From JAIBJN01 sp963775625 (GTDB lineage: Bacteria; Actinomycetota; Thermoleophilia; Gaiellales; Gaiellaceae), in NCBI GenBank assembly GCA_963775625.1, contig CAVZJM010000006.1:186001-250000 (forward strand): a stretch of DNA of 64,000 bases. The letters run 5' to 3'. Shown piece by piece: positions 49,992 through 60,678 of this stretch; positions within the stretch are counted from its first letter, which is position 1, and each line of letters begins with the position of its first letter. Both the position numbers and the translations under genes were made by a program. The notes beneath the pieces are model-generated. The model ran no database searches. It was given only the letters and a program-made list of their open reading frames with translations, and was not told the origin of the DNA.

Positions 49992-51731
49992 CTACTCCGG
50001 CTGTGCACGCAGCTGAATTCCAAGCTCTTCGAGCAGTTCCTCCTCGACCTCGGAGGGCGCCCCGCTCATGGGGTCGACACCGGCCTGGTTCTTCGGGAAC
50101 GCGATCATGTCGCGGAGGTTCAGCTCCCGGCCGAGAGCCATCAGCATCCGCTCGATCCCGAACGCGATCCCGCCGTGCGGCGGCGCCCCCATCGCCAGCG
50201 CGTCGAGCAGGAAGCCGAACTTCCGGCGCTGCTCCTCCTCGCTCAGCTGCAGCGCGGCGAAGACCTGCGCCTGGAGCTCCTGCTCGTGGATCCGGAAGGA
50301 GCCGCCGCCGATCTCGATGCCGTTGACGACGAGGTCGTACGCCAGCGCCGTCGCGGCGCCGGGATCCGACGCGACGAGGGCCTCCGAACCGGGCGCGGGA
50401 CGCGTGAAGGGGTGGTGCACCGCCTTCCAGCGCTCGAGCTCGTCGTCCCACTCGAACATCGGGAAGTCGGTGATCCAGACGAAGCGCCAGGCGTCCTCGT
50501 CGACCAGCCCGAGCTCGCGCCCCAGATGGAGCCGGAGCGCGCCGAGCACGCGGGCGGCGACGGTCGGCTCGTCCGCCGCGAAGAGAACGGTGGAGCCGGG
50601 CTCGGAACGGAAATGCGCCAGCTCGTCCTCACTGAGGAACTTGGCGATCGGCGACCGCACCTCGCCGTCGTCCGCGACGACGAGATACGCGAGCCCCTTC
50701 GCCCCCCACTCCTTGGCAAACGCCTCGAGCCGCTCCAGCTCCGCGCGTGAGAACGCCTGCGGCGCCCGGATGAGCCGGACGCAGTCCGCGCTTGCGAAGA
50801 CCCCGAACCGGGATCCGCGAGTCAGCGGGGTCGCGTCCTCGATCTCGAGCCCGAAGCGCAGGTCCGGCTTGTCGCTCCCGTACCGCGCCCGGGCCTCCTC
50901 GTGGGTCATCCTGGGGAAGGGGGTCTCGACCTCGGCGCCGATGCCCTCGCGCCAGACCGCGGCGCACATCCGCTCCATGAGCGCGAAGAGGTACTCCTGG
51001 TCGGGGAAGGCCATCTCCACGTCGAGCTGGGTGATCTCCTGGACGCGGTCGGCTCTCAGGTCTTCGTCCCGGAAGCAGATGGCGATCTGGTAGTAGCGGT
51101 CGAAGCCGCCGATCACGAGCAGCTGCTTGAGGATCTGCGGCGACTGCGGCAGCGCGAAGAATCGTCCGACCTGCAGCCGGCTCGGGACGACGAAGTCGCG
51201 GGCGCCCTCGGGCGTCGGCTTGAAGAGGATCGGCGTCTGGATGTCCAGGAAGCCGTCGGCTTCCATCTCGCGGCGGATGGTGGAGACCAGCCCGGCACGG
51301 AGTCGCAGGTTGTGCTGCATCCGCGGGCGCCGGAGGTCGAGCCAGCGATAGCGCAGGCGTAGCGTCTCGTCCACGCCCTCCTCGTCCAGCTGGAACGGCA
51401 GCGACGTCGAGCGGGAGAGGATCTCGAGGCGGTCGACCTGGAGCTCGACCTCGCCCGTGGGCAGGTCCGGGTTGACGTTCTCGGGGGCGCGCCGGGCGAC
51501 CTCGCCCTCGGCACGGAGGACGAACTCGTTCCGAACCTGGTGCGCGGCCTCGGACGCCTCCGGCGCGCGCTCCGGGTTGATCACGAGCTGGCAGAGCCCG
51601 CTCGCGTCCCTGAGGTCGACGAAGACGAGCCCGCCGTGGTCCCGGCGCGTGTCGACCCAGCCGGCGAGGGCCAGGCGCCCGCCCACCTGCTCGAGCCCGA
51701 CCTCGCCGCACATGAGGTCGCGCCACGTCAT
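49992..51731 (-). CDS. aspS: Aspartyl-tRNA synthetase
   Basis: 579 aa. The N-terminal OB anticodon domain (LALAGWVDTRRDHGGLVFVD) precedes class II motifs: LRYRWLDLRRPRMQ, FRDEDLRADRVQEITQLDVE (motif 2) and GIAFGIERMLMALGRE (motif 3). The GAD insertion domain typical of bacterial AspRS is present in the middle. ATG 51731 overlaps the hisS stop (ATGA). Whether it also charges tRNA-Asn cannot be told. Confidence 0.98.
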   Translation of the reverse strand: MTWRDLMCGEVGLEQVGGRLALAGWVDTRRDHGGLVFVDLRDASGLCQLVINPERAPEASEAAHQVRNEFVLRAEGEVARRAPENVNPDLPTGEVELQVDRLEILSRSTSLPFQLDEEGVDETLRLRYRWLDLRRPRMQHNLRLRAGLVSTIRREMEADGFLDIQTPILFKPTPEGARDFVVPSRLQVGRFFALPQSPQILKQLLVIGGFDRYYQIAICFRDEDLRADRVQEITQLDVEMAFPDQEYLFALMERMCAAVWREGIGAEVETPFPRMTHEEARARYGSDKPDLRFGLEIEDATPLTRGSRFGVFASADCVRLIRAPQAFSRAELERLEAFAKEWGAKGLAYLVVADDGEVRSPIAKFLSEDELAHFRSEPGSTVLFAADEPTVAARVLGALRLHLGRELGLVDEDAWRFVWITDFPMFEWDDELERWKAVHHPFTRPAPGSEALVASDPGAATALAYDLVVNGIEIGGGSFRIHEQELQAQVFAALQLSEEEQRRKFGFLLDALAMGAPPHGGIAFGIERMLMALGRELNLRDMIAFPKNQAGVDPMSGAPSEVEEELLEELGIQLRAQPE

Positions 51732-52954
51732 CCCAGAAGCTCCAGCAGCTCCTCGAGCGAGCCGACCCGCACGTCCTCTCGGCCCGGCCGCCGCAGTACC
51801 TGGCCGTCGCCCTCCACGACCAGGGTCGCCCGCGCGCCGAGGCGGCCTGCCTGTGTCAGCTGACCCTTCAAGGACCGACCGGCGTACTCGGTGTCGGCGC
51901 GCAGGCCCCTCCTCCGGAGGTCCGCGAGCCACGGCAGGATCTCGGCTCGGCGGCCGACGTCGGCGAAGGCGATGAAAAGGTCGGCCCCGTCCGGCTCGGT
52001 CTCCGCCGAGCTCGACATGGTCATGCGCTCGACGCCGGCCGCCCAGCCGACGCCCGGAGTCGGGGCGCCGCCGATCTCCTCGATCAGGTAGTCGTACCGG
52101 CCGCCCGCGCAGATCGATGCCTGCGCGGCGTCGAGACCCTCGTTCACGAACTCGAACACCGTCCGCGTGTAGTAGTCGAGCCCGCGGACGAGCGTCGGCG
52201 CGAGCTCGTAGCCGACCCCGTACCCGTTCAGGAATCCCTGCACCTGCTCGAAGTGCTCGCGGCAGGCGGCGCAGAGCGAGTCGCCGATCGTCGGCGCCTC
52301 GGCGAGCACCCGGCGCACCGCGTCGTTTTTCGTGTCGAACACCCGCAGCGGGCTCACCTCCGCCCGTCGGAGCGTGTCCTCGTCGAGGTCGCCCCGGTGC
52401 TCCTCGAGGAACGCCCGCAGCCGCTCCACGTATGCGGGACGGCACTCGCGGTCGCCGATCGAGTTGAGCTCGAGACGAGTGTGCCGGACTCCCGCACGTC
52501 GCTCGATCTCGGTGAAGAGCTGGATCAGCTCGGCGTCAACGGCGGGGTCGTTGGAGCCCATGGCCTCGAAGTTGATCTGCCAAAACTCTCGGTAGCGCCC
52601 TTTTTGCGGCGTCGCGTAGCGGAACATCGGCCCGATGCAGTAGGTCTTCACCGGTTGAGGCTCTCGGTGCAGGCCGTGCTCGAGGTAGGAGCGCGCAACC
52701 GCGGCCGTTGCCTCGGGCCGGAGCGTCAGCGACCGGCCGCTCCGGTCCTCGAACGTGTACATCTCCTTCTGGACGACGTCCGACCCCTGGCCAGAGGTAC
52801 GCGCGAAGAGCTCCGTGTCCTCGAAGGTCGGGGTGACGACAAGGCCGTAGCCGTAGTCGTCGGCCGTCGAGCGAGCCGCGTCGAGGACGGTCAGCCGCCG
52901 CTGCTGGTCCGCGGGCAGGACGTCGAGGGTGCCGCGCGGCGCCTGGATCGTCAC
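51728..52954 (-). CDS. hisS: Histidyl-tRNA synthetase
   Basis: 408 aa class II synthetase. APRGTLDVLPAD opens it; motif 2 region LTLRPEATAAVARSYLEH and the His-binding LVRGLDYYTRTVFEF and AGGRYDYLIEEIGG follow. The C-terminal anticodon-binding domain includes AGRSLKGQLTQAGRLGA. It starts at a GTG overlapping the stop of the MBL hydrolase (GTGA). hisS-aspS pairing is standard. Confidence 0.98.
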   Translation of the reverse strand: MTIQAPRGTLDVLPADQQRRLTVLDAARSTADDYGYGLVVTPTFEDTELFARTSGQGSDVVQKEMYTFEDRSGRSLTLRPEATAAVARSYLEHGLHREPQPVKTYCIGPMFRYATPQKGRYREFWQINFEAMGSNDPAVDAELIQLFTEIERRAGVRHTRLELNSIGDRECRPAYVERLRAFLEEHRGDLDEDTLRRAEVSPLRVFDTKNDAVRRVLAEAPTIGDSLCAACREHFEQVQGFLNGYGVGYELAPTLVRGLDYYTRTVFEFVNEGLDAAQASICAGGRYDYLIEEIGGAPTPGVGWAAGVERMTMSSSAETEPDGADLFIAFADVGRRAEILPWLADLRRRGLRADTEYAGRSLKGQLTQAGRLGARATLVVEGDGQVLRRPGREDVRVGSLEELLELLG

Positions 52955-53598
52955 GGTGTCGCTGTCCGGAGCTCGGCCAGGAAGGGGTTCGTCGCCACCT
53001 CGCGCGCGAGCGTGGTCGCCGGGCCGTGGCCGGGGTAGACGATCGTCTCGGGCGGAAGGAGCTCCGCCAGCATCCGGATCGAGGCGAGGAGCGCGTCCCA
53101 GCTGGCCCCAGGCCGGTCGTAGCGGCCGACCGAGCCCGCGAAGAGAACGTCCCCGGAGAAGAGACAGCCGTCGGTCGCGAAGGCGAGGTGGCCGGCGGTG
53201 TGGCCGGGCACCCGCAGGGTCTGGAGCTCCAGCCCGCCGAGCTCGAGGAGCTCGTCGCCGTCCAGCGCGACCTCCGGGACGTGCGCCCGAATCGTGATGT
53301 CGATCCCCGGCGGCAGAGCGTCTTCGGGGCGCTCGAGGGACTCGCGCTCGGCGGCGGGCATGTACACCGGGGCCGCGGTCGCCTCGGCGAGCTCGGCCAC
53401 GCCCGCGATGTGGTCGAGGTCGCCGTGGGTGACGAGGATCGCCGCGCAGCTGGCACCAGCAAGCGCCTTGGTGATCCTCGTTGATTCGCCCGGCCAGCCG
53501 GGATCGACGACGACCGCCTCGGCGGCGCCCGGCAAGCGGACGACGTAGCAGTTGGACTGGTAGGCGCCCAGCGGAAGCTGCTCGACGTCGAGGGCCAT
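52951..53598 (-). CDS. MBL-fold metallo-hydrolase (glyoxalase II-like)
   Basis: 215 aa. QSNCYVVRL, VVDPGWPGES, then the metal motif THGDLDHIAG, RVPGHTAGHL, FSGDVLFAGSVGRYD and VYPGHGPATTL. The first motif is H-x-D-x-D-H instead of the usual H-x-H-x-D-H, so one Zn1 ligand is Asp. The remaining ligands are present. Upstream of hisS-aspS in one operon, as often found. ATG 53598 lies 6 nt after TAGACT. Likely a thioester or lactone hydrolase; substrate unknown. Confidence 0.9.
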   Translation of the reverse strand: MALDVEQLPLGAYQSNCYVVRLPGAAEAVVVDPGWPGESTRITKALAGASCAAILVTHGDLDHIAGVAELAEATAAPVYMPAAERESLERPEDALPPGIDITIRAHVPEVALDGDELLELGGLELQTLRVPGHTAGHLAFATDGCLFSGDVLFAGSVGRYDRPGASWDALLASIRMLAELLPPETIVYPGHGPATTLAREVATNPFLAELRTATP

Positions 53599-53610
53599 CG
53601 GACGAGTCTA
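53599..53610 (-). promoter_or_regulatory. -10 box for the MBL-hisS-aspS operon
   Basis: TAGACT (53610-53605, minus strand) lies 6 nt before ATG 53598. No Shine-Dalgarno. Confidence 0.5.
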
Positions 53611-53660
53611 CTGTCGTTCCCCGGGCCGCCCGGCGCCTGTCACGCCATTCCCTCGACCAC

Positions 53661-53676
53661 TAGACTGGGCGTCGTC
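53661..53676 (+). promoter_or_regulatory. -10 box for the cupin gene
   Basis: TAGACT at 53661-53666 lies 10 nt before ATG 53677. Divergent from the MBL-hisS promoter 50 nt away. Confidence 0.45.
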
Positions 53677-54027
53677 ATGGAGACCTGGAGGCTCCCCGAG
53701 ATCGAGACGCCGGGCGGGAGCCGCTCGCCGGTCGTCCTCCGGAGCGAAGACGAGGCCCGGGCCGTCCTCGTCGGGCTCGACCCGGGGCAGGAGCTCGGCG
53801 ACCACCAGGTGAAGGAGCATGCCTGGATCGTCGTCGTCGACGGATCCGCGACCTTCCGTGCCGGAGACGACATCGTCGAGGCTCCCGCCGGGACGCTCGC
53901 GCGCTTCGAACCGGACGAGCGCCACTCCGTGCGGACGGAGTCGGGCGCCAAGCTCCTGCTCCTCCTCGCCCCCTGGCCCGGACCGGGCCACTACCGGGGC
54001 CAGGAGAAGACCCAGGCGCTCGGGTAG
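53677..54027 (+). CDS. Small cupin-domain protein (116 aa)
   Basis: Single-domain cupin. VLVGLDPGQELGDHQVKEHAWIVVVDG carries the first cupin motif with histidines and a glutamate in metal-ligand order, and PAGTLARFEPDERHSV the second with its His. The C-terminus LLLLLAPWPGPGHY is typical of small cupins. It is probably a metal-binding beta-barrel with sensor or isomerase function; the substrate cannot be inferred. It stands alone, convergent with a small membrane gene. Confidence 0.85.
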   Translation: METWRLPEIETPGGSRSPVVLRSEDEARAVLVGLDPGQELGDHQVKEHAWIVVVDGSATFRAGDDIVEAPAGTLARFEPDERHSVRTESGAKLLLLLAPWPGPGHYRGQEKTQALG

Positions 54028-54035
54028 CGCTGGGC

Positions 54036-54449
54036 CTAGCGGGCGCGCTTCGCGGCGCGCTCCTTCTCGAAGCGGCGCCAGAGCATGCGGTAGACGACGA
54101 TGTCCACCACGTAGCTGAACGGCATGAAGAAGGCGAGGAGGAGCGCGACGTTCAGCACCACCCCGGGGACGGTGGGGTTCGGGCTCGTGAAGTAGATGAA
54201 CACCGCAATCAGCGGGGCGAAGATGGCCGTGCGGCGAAGCACGCGCCGCAGGGACGGCTTCTGGATCGGCTTGCCGTTCCGGTCGAGCGGCCCCACGGGC
54301 TCCTTCGCGGGCTTCCCGTTCCTCGGCGCGGCGATCTCGGCGGCCCGGGGGCTCTCGATCACCTCTTCGCCTTCGTCGGTCTCGAGCACGTACTCGTACT
54401 CGTGCCGCTGGAGCTTCTCCCGCCGCCGACGCTGCTTCCTGCTGGGCAC
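54036..54449 (-). CDS. Small two-span membrane protein with basic ends
   Basis: 137 aa from a GTG at 54449. A highly charged cytoplasmic N-terminus (RKQRRRREKLQRHEYEYVL) precedes two TM helices (about 79-97 FAPLIAVFIYFTSP and 103-122 VLNVALLLAFFMPFSYVV) and a basic tail RRFEKERAAKRAR. No family recognised. It ends the hut operon run on the minus strand, 40 nt after the next small membrane gene. Confidence 0.65.
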   Translation of the reverse strand: MPSRKQRRRREKLQRHEYEYVLETDEGEEVIESPRAAEIAAPRNGKPAKEPVGPLDRNGKPIQKPSLRRVLRRTAIFAPLIAVFIYFTSPNPTVPGVVLNVALLLAFFMPFSYVVDIVVYRMLWRRFEKERAAKRAR

Positions 54450-54489
54450 TAGCGCGCCTCCAACCGATCGGGATCCCACCGGACGGCCA

Positions 54490-54738
54490 CTAGATCACCT
54501 CGATCAGGACGCCGATGAGGACGACCGCGCCGATCAGCGCCGCGGCCGCCAGGAAGGCGCCGGGATTCCAGACGAGGTCGTTGTCCTGCCGATAGCGCGA
54601 CTTCCGGGGCGGCCCGTGGCCGTGGGCGTCGGCCGGCTCCGCCGTGCCCGAGCGCGGCCGGCCGGCCGTCAGGCTCAACGCGATCGCCACGCCGGCGAGG
54701 CCGGCGGCGACGAAGGCCAGCGGCATCCACCAGCTCAC
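54490..54738 (-). CDS. Small two-span membrane protein (82 aa)
   Basis: Starts at a GTG 4 nt after the hutI stop. TM1 (MPLAFVAAGLAGVAIALSL) and TM2 (AFLAAAALIGAVVLIGVLI) flank a polar loop with HGHG and RKSRYRQDNDLVWNPG. Orientation and spacing make it the distal gene of the hut operon, but no histidine-transport family was recognised. Function unknown. Confidence 0.65.
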   Translation of the reverse strand: MSWWMPLAFVAAGLAGVAIALSLTAGRPRSGTAEPADAHGHGPPRKSRYRQDNDLVWNPGAFLAAAALIGAVVLIGVLIEVI

Positions 54739-54742
54739 CGGC

Positions 54743-55963
54743 TCAGCGCTCCCATACGACTTCTCCCTCCTTGACCACGAGAGCCACGTGCTCTCCCCCC
54801 AGATGGTAGGCGAGGTAGCGCCAGTCGGAGGCGTCGAGCAGCACGAGGTCGGCGTCGTAGCCCGGTTCGACGCGGCCGATGCGATCGGCGCGACCGAGCA
54901 CGTGCGCGGCGTTGACGGTGCAGGCCGCGAGCGCCTCCGCCGGCGCGAGCCCGAGCTGGGTGCACGCCAGGCTCATCACAACCGGGAGGCTCTCGCAGAA
55001 TGCGCTCCCGGGGTTGAAGTCCGTCGCGAGGACGACGATCGCCCCCGCGTCGACGAGAGCTCGAGCCGGCGGCATCGGCCGCCCCAGAGTCAGAGCCGCG
55101 ACGGGCAGGAGCACCGCCGCGACGCCTGTTTCCGCCAGGGCTCGCACGCCGTCGGGCCCGGTCGCCTCCAGGTGGTCGACGCTCCGCGCGCCGAGCTCGA
55201 CGGCGAGCTGGATGCCGCCCGCCTCGGTGAACTGGTCGGCGTGGAGCCGAAGCGCGAGACCGGCCTCTCGACATGCCGTGAGGTAGCGGCGCGCTTGCTC
55301 GGCGTCGAACGCTCCCTGCTCGAGGAACACGTCGGCCGCTTCGGACAGCTCGGCCGCGTCCGGCAGCACGTCGGCGAGAACGAAGTCGAGGTAGGCGTCG
55401 CCGTCCGGGAACTCCGGCGGGACGGCGTGAGCGCCCAGGTAGGTGGGCACGCCCCCTGCGCGTCCGATCGCGCGAAGCTGGGCAAGCTCGGTCTCGCGGT
55501 CGAGGCCGTAGCCCGACTTCGCCTCGAACGTGGTCGTGCCCTGGGCGAGCATCCACTCGCGATGCCGCTCGACCGCGTCCGTCAGCCCCGCCTCCGCGGC
55601 CGCGCGGGTGGCGCGAACCGTTGCCAGGATGCCTCCCCCGACCGCGTGGAGCTCCTCGTACGAGGCTCCTCGCGCGCGCAGCTCGAACTCGGCGACGCGG
55701 TCGCCGGCGAAGCAGGCGTGCGTGTGGCAGTCGACGAGGCCGGGAACAGCCGCCCGCCCACGCCCGTCGATCTCGACGACCTCGGCAGGAAGGCCGCCAG
55801 AGTCGAGACCGGCCATCGCACCGACCGCGACGACCTTCGACCCCTCGCAGAGCACGTAGCCGTTCTCGATCACGCAGATCTCGCCCAACGCCGGTCCCCG
55901 CTTGGGCGCCGCGCCCTCAGGAGTGACGACCTGCGCGAGATCGCGGATCAGCAGGGCCGGCAT
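54743..55963 (-). CDS. hutI: Imidazolonepropionase
   Basis: Third step of histidine degradation: opens imidazolone-propionate to N-formimino-L-glutamate. 406 aa amidohydrolase. Metal ligands are visible in PGLVDCHTHACFAGDR, TYLGAHAVPPEF and LRLHADQFTEAGG, plus the late Asp in VLATDFNPGSAF. FEAKSGYGLD is a hut-specific block. The start at ATG 55963 is 10 nt after the hutU stop. Confidence 0.96.
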   Translation of the reverse strand: MPALLIRDLAQVVTPEGAAPKRGPALGEICVIENGYVLCEGSKVVAVGAMAGLDSGGLPAEVVEIDGRGRAAVPGLVDCHTHACFAGDRVAEFELRARGASYEELHAVGGGILATVRATRAAAEAGLTDAVERHREWMLAQGTTTFEAKSGYGLDRETELAQLRAIGRAGGVPTYLGAHAVPPEFPDGDAYLDFVLADVLPDAAELSEAADVFLEQGAFDAEQARRYLTACREAGLALRLHADQFTEAGGIQLAVELGARSVDHLEATGPDGVRALAETGVAAVLLPVAALTLGRPMPPARALVDAGAIVVLATDFNPGSAFCESLPVVMSLACTQLGLAPAEALAACTVNAAHVLGRADRIGRVEPGYDADLVLLDASDWRYLAYHLGGEHVALVVKEGEVVWER

Positions 55964-55973
55964 GGACGATGCC

Positions 55974-57673
<1,700 letters not shown>

Positions 57674-57677
<4 letters not shown>

Positions 57678-59221
57678 AGGAGCGAACCGATCTCCTGCTC
57701 CACGGCCGCAACGAGCTCGCCTCGCCGCACCGCGTCGGCGAGCGCCTCGATGTCGCCCGAGAGCGGCCGGTCCTCGAGCACGGTCGGCGAGAGCGAGCGC
57801 ACGAAGTCGTGAGCCGCGCGGACGCCCGCTCCGGGCTCGAGCGGGGCGAGGAACTCGATGCCCTGCGCGCCCGCGAGGAGCTCGATGGCCAGAGCCGCTT
57901 CCGCGTTCGCCAGCACCTGCAGGCACTTGAGGCCCGCCGCGTTCCCCATGGAGACGTGATCCTCCTGCCCCGCGCTCGTCGGGATGGAGTCGACGCTCGC
58001 CGGATGGCAGAGCACCTTGTTCTCGCTGACGAGCGCCGCCGCCACGTACTGCGGGATCATGAATCCCGAGTTGAGCCCGCCGTCGTGCGTGAGGAAGGCG
58101 GGCAGGCCGTCCGAGAGCGACGGGTTCGTGAGCCGCTCGACGCGGCGCTCGGAGATCGACGCCAGCTCGGCGAGCGCCATCGCCGTCGCATCCAGCGCGA
58201 AGGCAAGAGGCTGGCCGTGGAAGTTCCCGTTCGAGACGAGCTCGTCGAGCTCCACGAAGACGAGCGGGTTGTCGGTGGCCGCGTTCAGCTCGACGGTGAC
58301 CGTCGACTCGGCGTATGCCAGCAGGTCGCGGCTCGCACCGTGCACCTGCGGTGCGCACCGGAGCGAGTACGCGTCCTGAACCTTGTCGCACCACCGGTGC
58401 GCCTCCAGGATCGCCGAGCCCTCCAGCAGGCGATGGATGTTGGCCGCCGACGCACGCTGACCCTCCAGCGGGCGAAGCTCGTGGATCTCCGGCAGGAAGC
58501 TCGCGCGCGAGCCCTGCAGCGCCTCGAGCGAGAGGGCGCAGGCGACGTCGGCCGCCTGGGCAAGACGGCGTCCGCGCACCAGCGCCAGCGACCCCGCGGC
58601 CGCCATGAACTGCGTCCCGTTGATGAGCGAGAGGCCCTCCTTCGCCTTCAGCTCGGCCGGCTCCAGCCCGGCGCGGGCCAGCGCCTCGGCGCCCGGAAGC
58701 TCCTCACCGTCGATCGTCGCCACTCCCTCTCCGACCAGGGGGAGCGCGAGGTGGGCCAGGGGCGCGAGGTCGCCGGACGCGCCGACGGAGCCGCGACTGG
58801 GGACGACCGGGGTCACGCCGCGGTTGAGGCACGCCAGGAGCAGGTCGACGGTCTCGGGCCGCGCGCCCGAGTATCCCTTGGCGAGCGTGTTCGCGCGCAG
58901 GAGCATCGCGGCCCGGACGATCTCCGGCGGATACGGGTCGCCGACACCGCACGCATGGCTCCTGAGCAGACGCAGCTGAAGCTCATCCGCGAGGTGGCTC
59001 GGAATGGTCTTCGAGACGAAGCGGCCGAAGCCGGTGTTGATCCCGTACGTGTGCTCGCCACCGCCGGATCCCGTGATCCGCTCGACGAGCTCGCGTGCGG
59101 CCCGCAGCTTCTCGCGCCCCTCCTCGGCGAGCTCGGCGTCGACTCCCTCGACCGCCACCGCCCAGACGTCCGCCAGCGTCAGATCGTCACCCGTGAGCGA
59201 CACTGCGGTCTTGAGCGCCAT
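57674..59221 (-). CDS. hutH: Histidine ammonia-lyase
   Basis: Removes ammonia from L-histidine to give urocanate, via the autocatalytic MIO group formed from Ala-Ser-Gly in GSVGASGDLAPLAHL. 515 aa. Further blocks are YGINTGFGRFVS (catalytic Tyr), VQDAYSLRCAPQVHGA and ATDNPLVF. ATG 59221 lies 7 nt after TAGACT. A separate promoter for the hutH-U-I run is therefore likely even though ftcD lies upstream on the same strand. Confidence 0.97.
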
Positions 59222-59234
59222 CGCGCCAAGTCTA
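59222..59234 (-). promoter_or_regulatory. -10 box for hutH-hutU-hutI
   Basis: TAGACT (59234-59229, minus strand) lies 7 nt before ATG 59221, in the 62-nt gap after the PPOX gene. No operator-like palindrome was seen. Confidence 0.5.
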
Positions 59235-59283
59235 GTGAGCGACGCTCGCCCGAGGCACTCCCCGCAGGTCGCGTCAGATCGGC

Positions 59284-59709
59284 CTAGCTCGCCTCCATCC
59301 AGGGGCCGACCCCGCCGACGCGCTCGGGCGTGATGCGCAGACGGAAGCCCGGCGGGGGATCGGGCATCGGCGGGAACGTCACGTCGGGCCCCAGGTACGT
59401 GCGCGCGAGGTGCTGCAGGAGCTCCGGCGCTCCCCCCTCCGCGATCGCGGCGCGACCGTGGACGACCAGGTACTCGCGCAGGCCGAACGCGTTCGTCTCC
59501 GGCGTCTCGACGGAGACCGCCACGCGCGGATCCCTCCGGATGTTCCGCAGCTTCTGCTGCTCGCGCAGATGGGCGGAGACGATGGCATCGCCCTCGAGGC
59601 CGACCCAGACGATCGAGACCTGCGGGCTGCCGTCGGGGTTGAGCGTGACGAGGTGGGCGAGCCCGTCGGACTCGAGCACCGCCCGTGCGCTCTCCGGGAG
59701 GACGCTCAT
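59284..59709 (-). CDS. PPOX-class (F420-type) flavin/deazaflavin split-barrel protein
   Basis: 141 aa. The pattern SVLPESARAVLESDGLAHLV, then TLNPDGSPQVSIVWVGLEGD, then SAHLREQQKLRNIRRDPRVA, matches actinobacterial PPOX-class F420-dependent proteins with a split beta-barrel. Substrate is unknown. ATG 59709 overlaps the ftcD stop (ATGA), so it is translationally coupled to ftcD although it has no known hut role. It could be an unrelated passenger or act on a pathway intermediate. Confidence 0.85.
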   Translation of the reverse strand: MSVLPESARAVLESDGLAHLVTLNPDGSPQVSIVWVGLEGDAIVSAHLREQQKLRNIRRDPRVAVSVETPETNAFGLREYLVVHGRAAIAEGGAPELLQHLARTYLGPDVTFPPMPDPPPGFRLRITPERVGGVGPWMEAS

Positions 59710-60608
59710 GCCCCGCTCACTCTATCCTCGAGCAGGCGGAGCTCCAGCACCCGCGACGGATCGAACCCCTCGATCCTGAGCAGCTCGCCGGCCGCCTCGA
59801 CCGCGGGCCCGGCGGACATGAGCCCGACCAGCTCGGAGCCGGCGACCTCGATCCCGCGCGCCTCGGCCTCGGCGGCGATCCGACCCACGATCTGGTACAG
59901 CGGCGAGGCCCGCCAGTCGGTGACGTTCATGCTCACCTGCACGAGGCCGGCGCGCGGCAGGTCGAGGCCGAGCGCGCGGACGCCCGGAAAGCCGCCGTCC
60001 CGCTCCCGCACCAGGCCGGCGATCTCACGGGCGGCGTCGACGTCGTCGGACCGGAGGTTGACGTTGAAGGCGACGAGAGGGCCGCGAACGCCCACCAGCA
60101 CGCCTCCTGCCGTGGCGTGGAGCCGGTCGGGGCCGCGGTCGGGTCGCAGCTCGCCGGCCTCGATGCGCCGCTGGAGCCCCTCCGGCCCGCCGCGCCGGAA
60201 GAACGCCGGCTCGCGCCGATCATCGGTGAGGCGGCCGTAAAAGAAGACGGGAAGCCCCAGCTCGGAGCCCACGCGGTCTGCGAGGGCAAGCGCCGCGGCG
60301 CGCGCCGCAGGCTCGGCGTCGGCCTCGAGCGGGACGAGCGGGACGACGTCGGCCGCGCCGACGCGCGGGTGCGCCCCCTGGTGCTCCCGGAGGTCGATCC
60401 GCTGGGCGGCAGCGGCGATGCCGGCCAACAGCGTCTCGACGAGCTCCTCCCCGCTCCCCACCAGCGTGAAGACCGAGCGATGGTGGTCCCAGTCGGCATG
60501 CACGTCCAGGAGCCGCGCCGGCGCCGAGAAGGCGTCGCGGAGCGCCCGAAGAGTGGCCTCGTCGCGCCCTTCGGAGACGTTCGGGACGGATTCGAGCGGC
60601 AACGGCAT
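59706..60608 (-). CDS. ftcD: Glutamate formimidoyltransferase
   Basis: Transfers the formimino group of N-formimino-L-glutamate to tetrahydrofolate, completing histidine to glutamate. 300 aa, the transferase part only; the cyclodeaminase domain of animal FTCD is absent. Recognisable stretches are ESVPNVSEGRDEATLRAL, LDVHADWDHHRSVFTLVG, EHQGAHPRVGAADVVPLVP and FNVNLRSDDVDAAREIA. ATG 60608 lies 6 nt after TAAGCT. It is divergent from the ABC exporter. Confidence 0.95.
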   Translation of the reverse strand: MPLPLESVPNVSEGRDEATLRALRDAFSAPARLLDVHADWDHHRSVFTLVGSGEELVETLLAGIAAAAQRIDLREHQGAHPRVGAADVVPLVPLEADAEPAARAAALALADRVGSELGLPVFFYGRLTDDRREPAFFRRGGPEGLQRRIEAGELRPDRGPDRLHATAGGVLVGVRGPLVAFNVNLRSDDVDAAREIAGLVRERDGGFPGVRALGLDLPRAGLVQVSMNVTDWRASPLYQIVGRIAAEAEARGIEVAGSELVGLMSAGPAVEAAGELLRIEGFDPSRVLELRLLEDRVSGA

Positions 60609-60620
60609 CGCTGGAGCTTA
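60609..60620 (-). promoter_or_regulatory. -10 box for ftcD
   Basis: TAAGCT (60620-60615, minus strand) lies 6 nt before ATG 60608. No Shine-Dalgarno. Confidence 0.45.
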
Positions 60621-60655
60621 CGAAAGCGCCGGGCGGGAGTCGGGATGGCCAGGAC

Positions 60656-60661
60656 TACACT
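60656..60661 (+). promoter_or_regulatory. -10 box for the ABC exporter
   Basis: TACACT at 60656-60661 is followed by TTG (60667) and GTG (60679) in the exporter frame. The distance suggests transcription starting near the TTG, so the GTG is taken as the translation start. Confidence 0.35.
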
Positions 60662-60678
60662 CGACGTTGGGATCTCTG

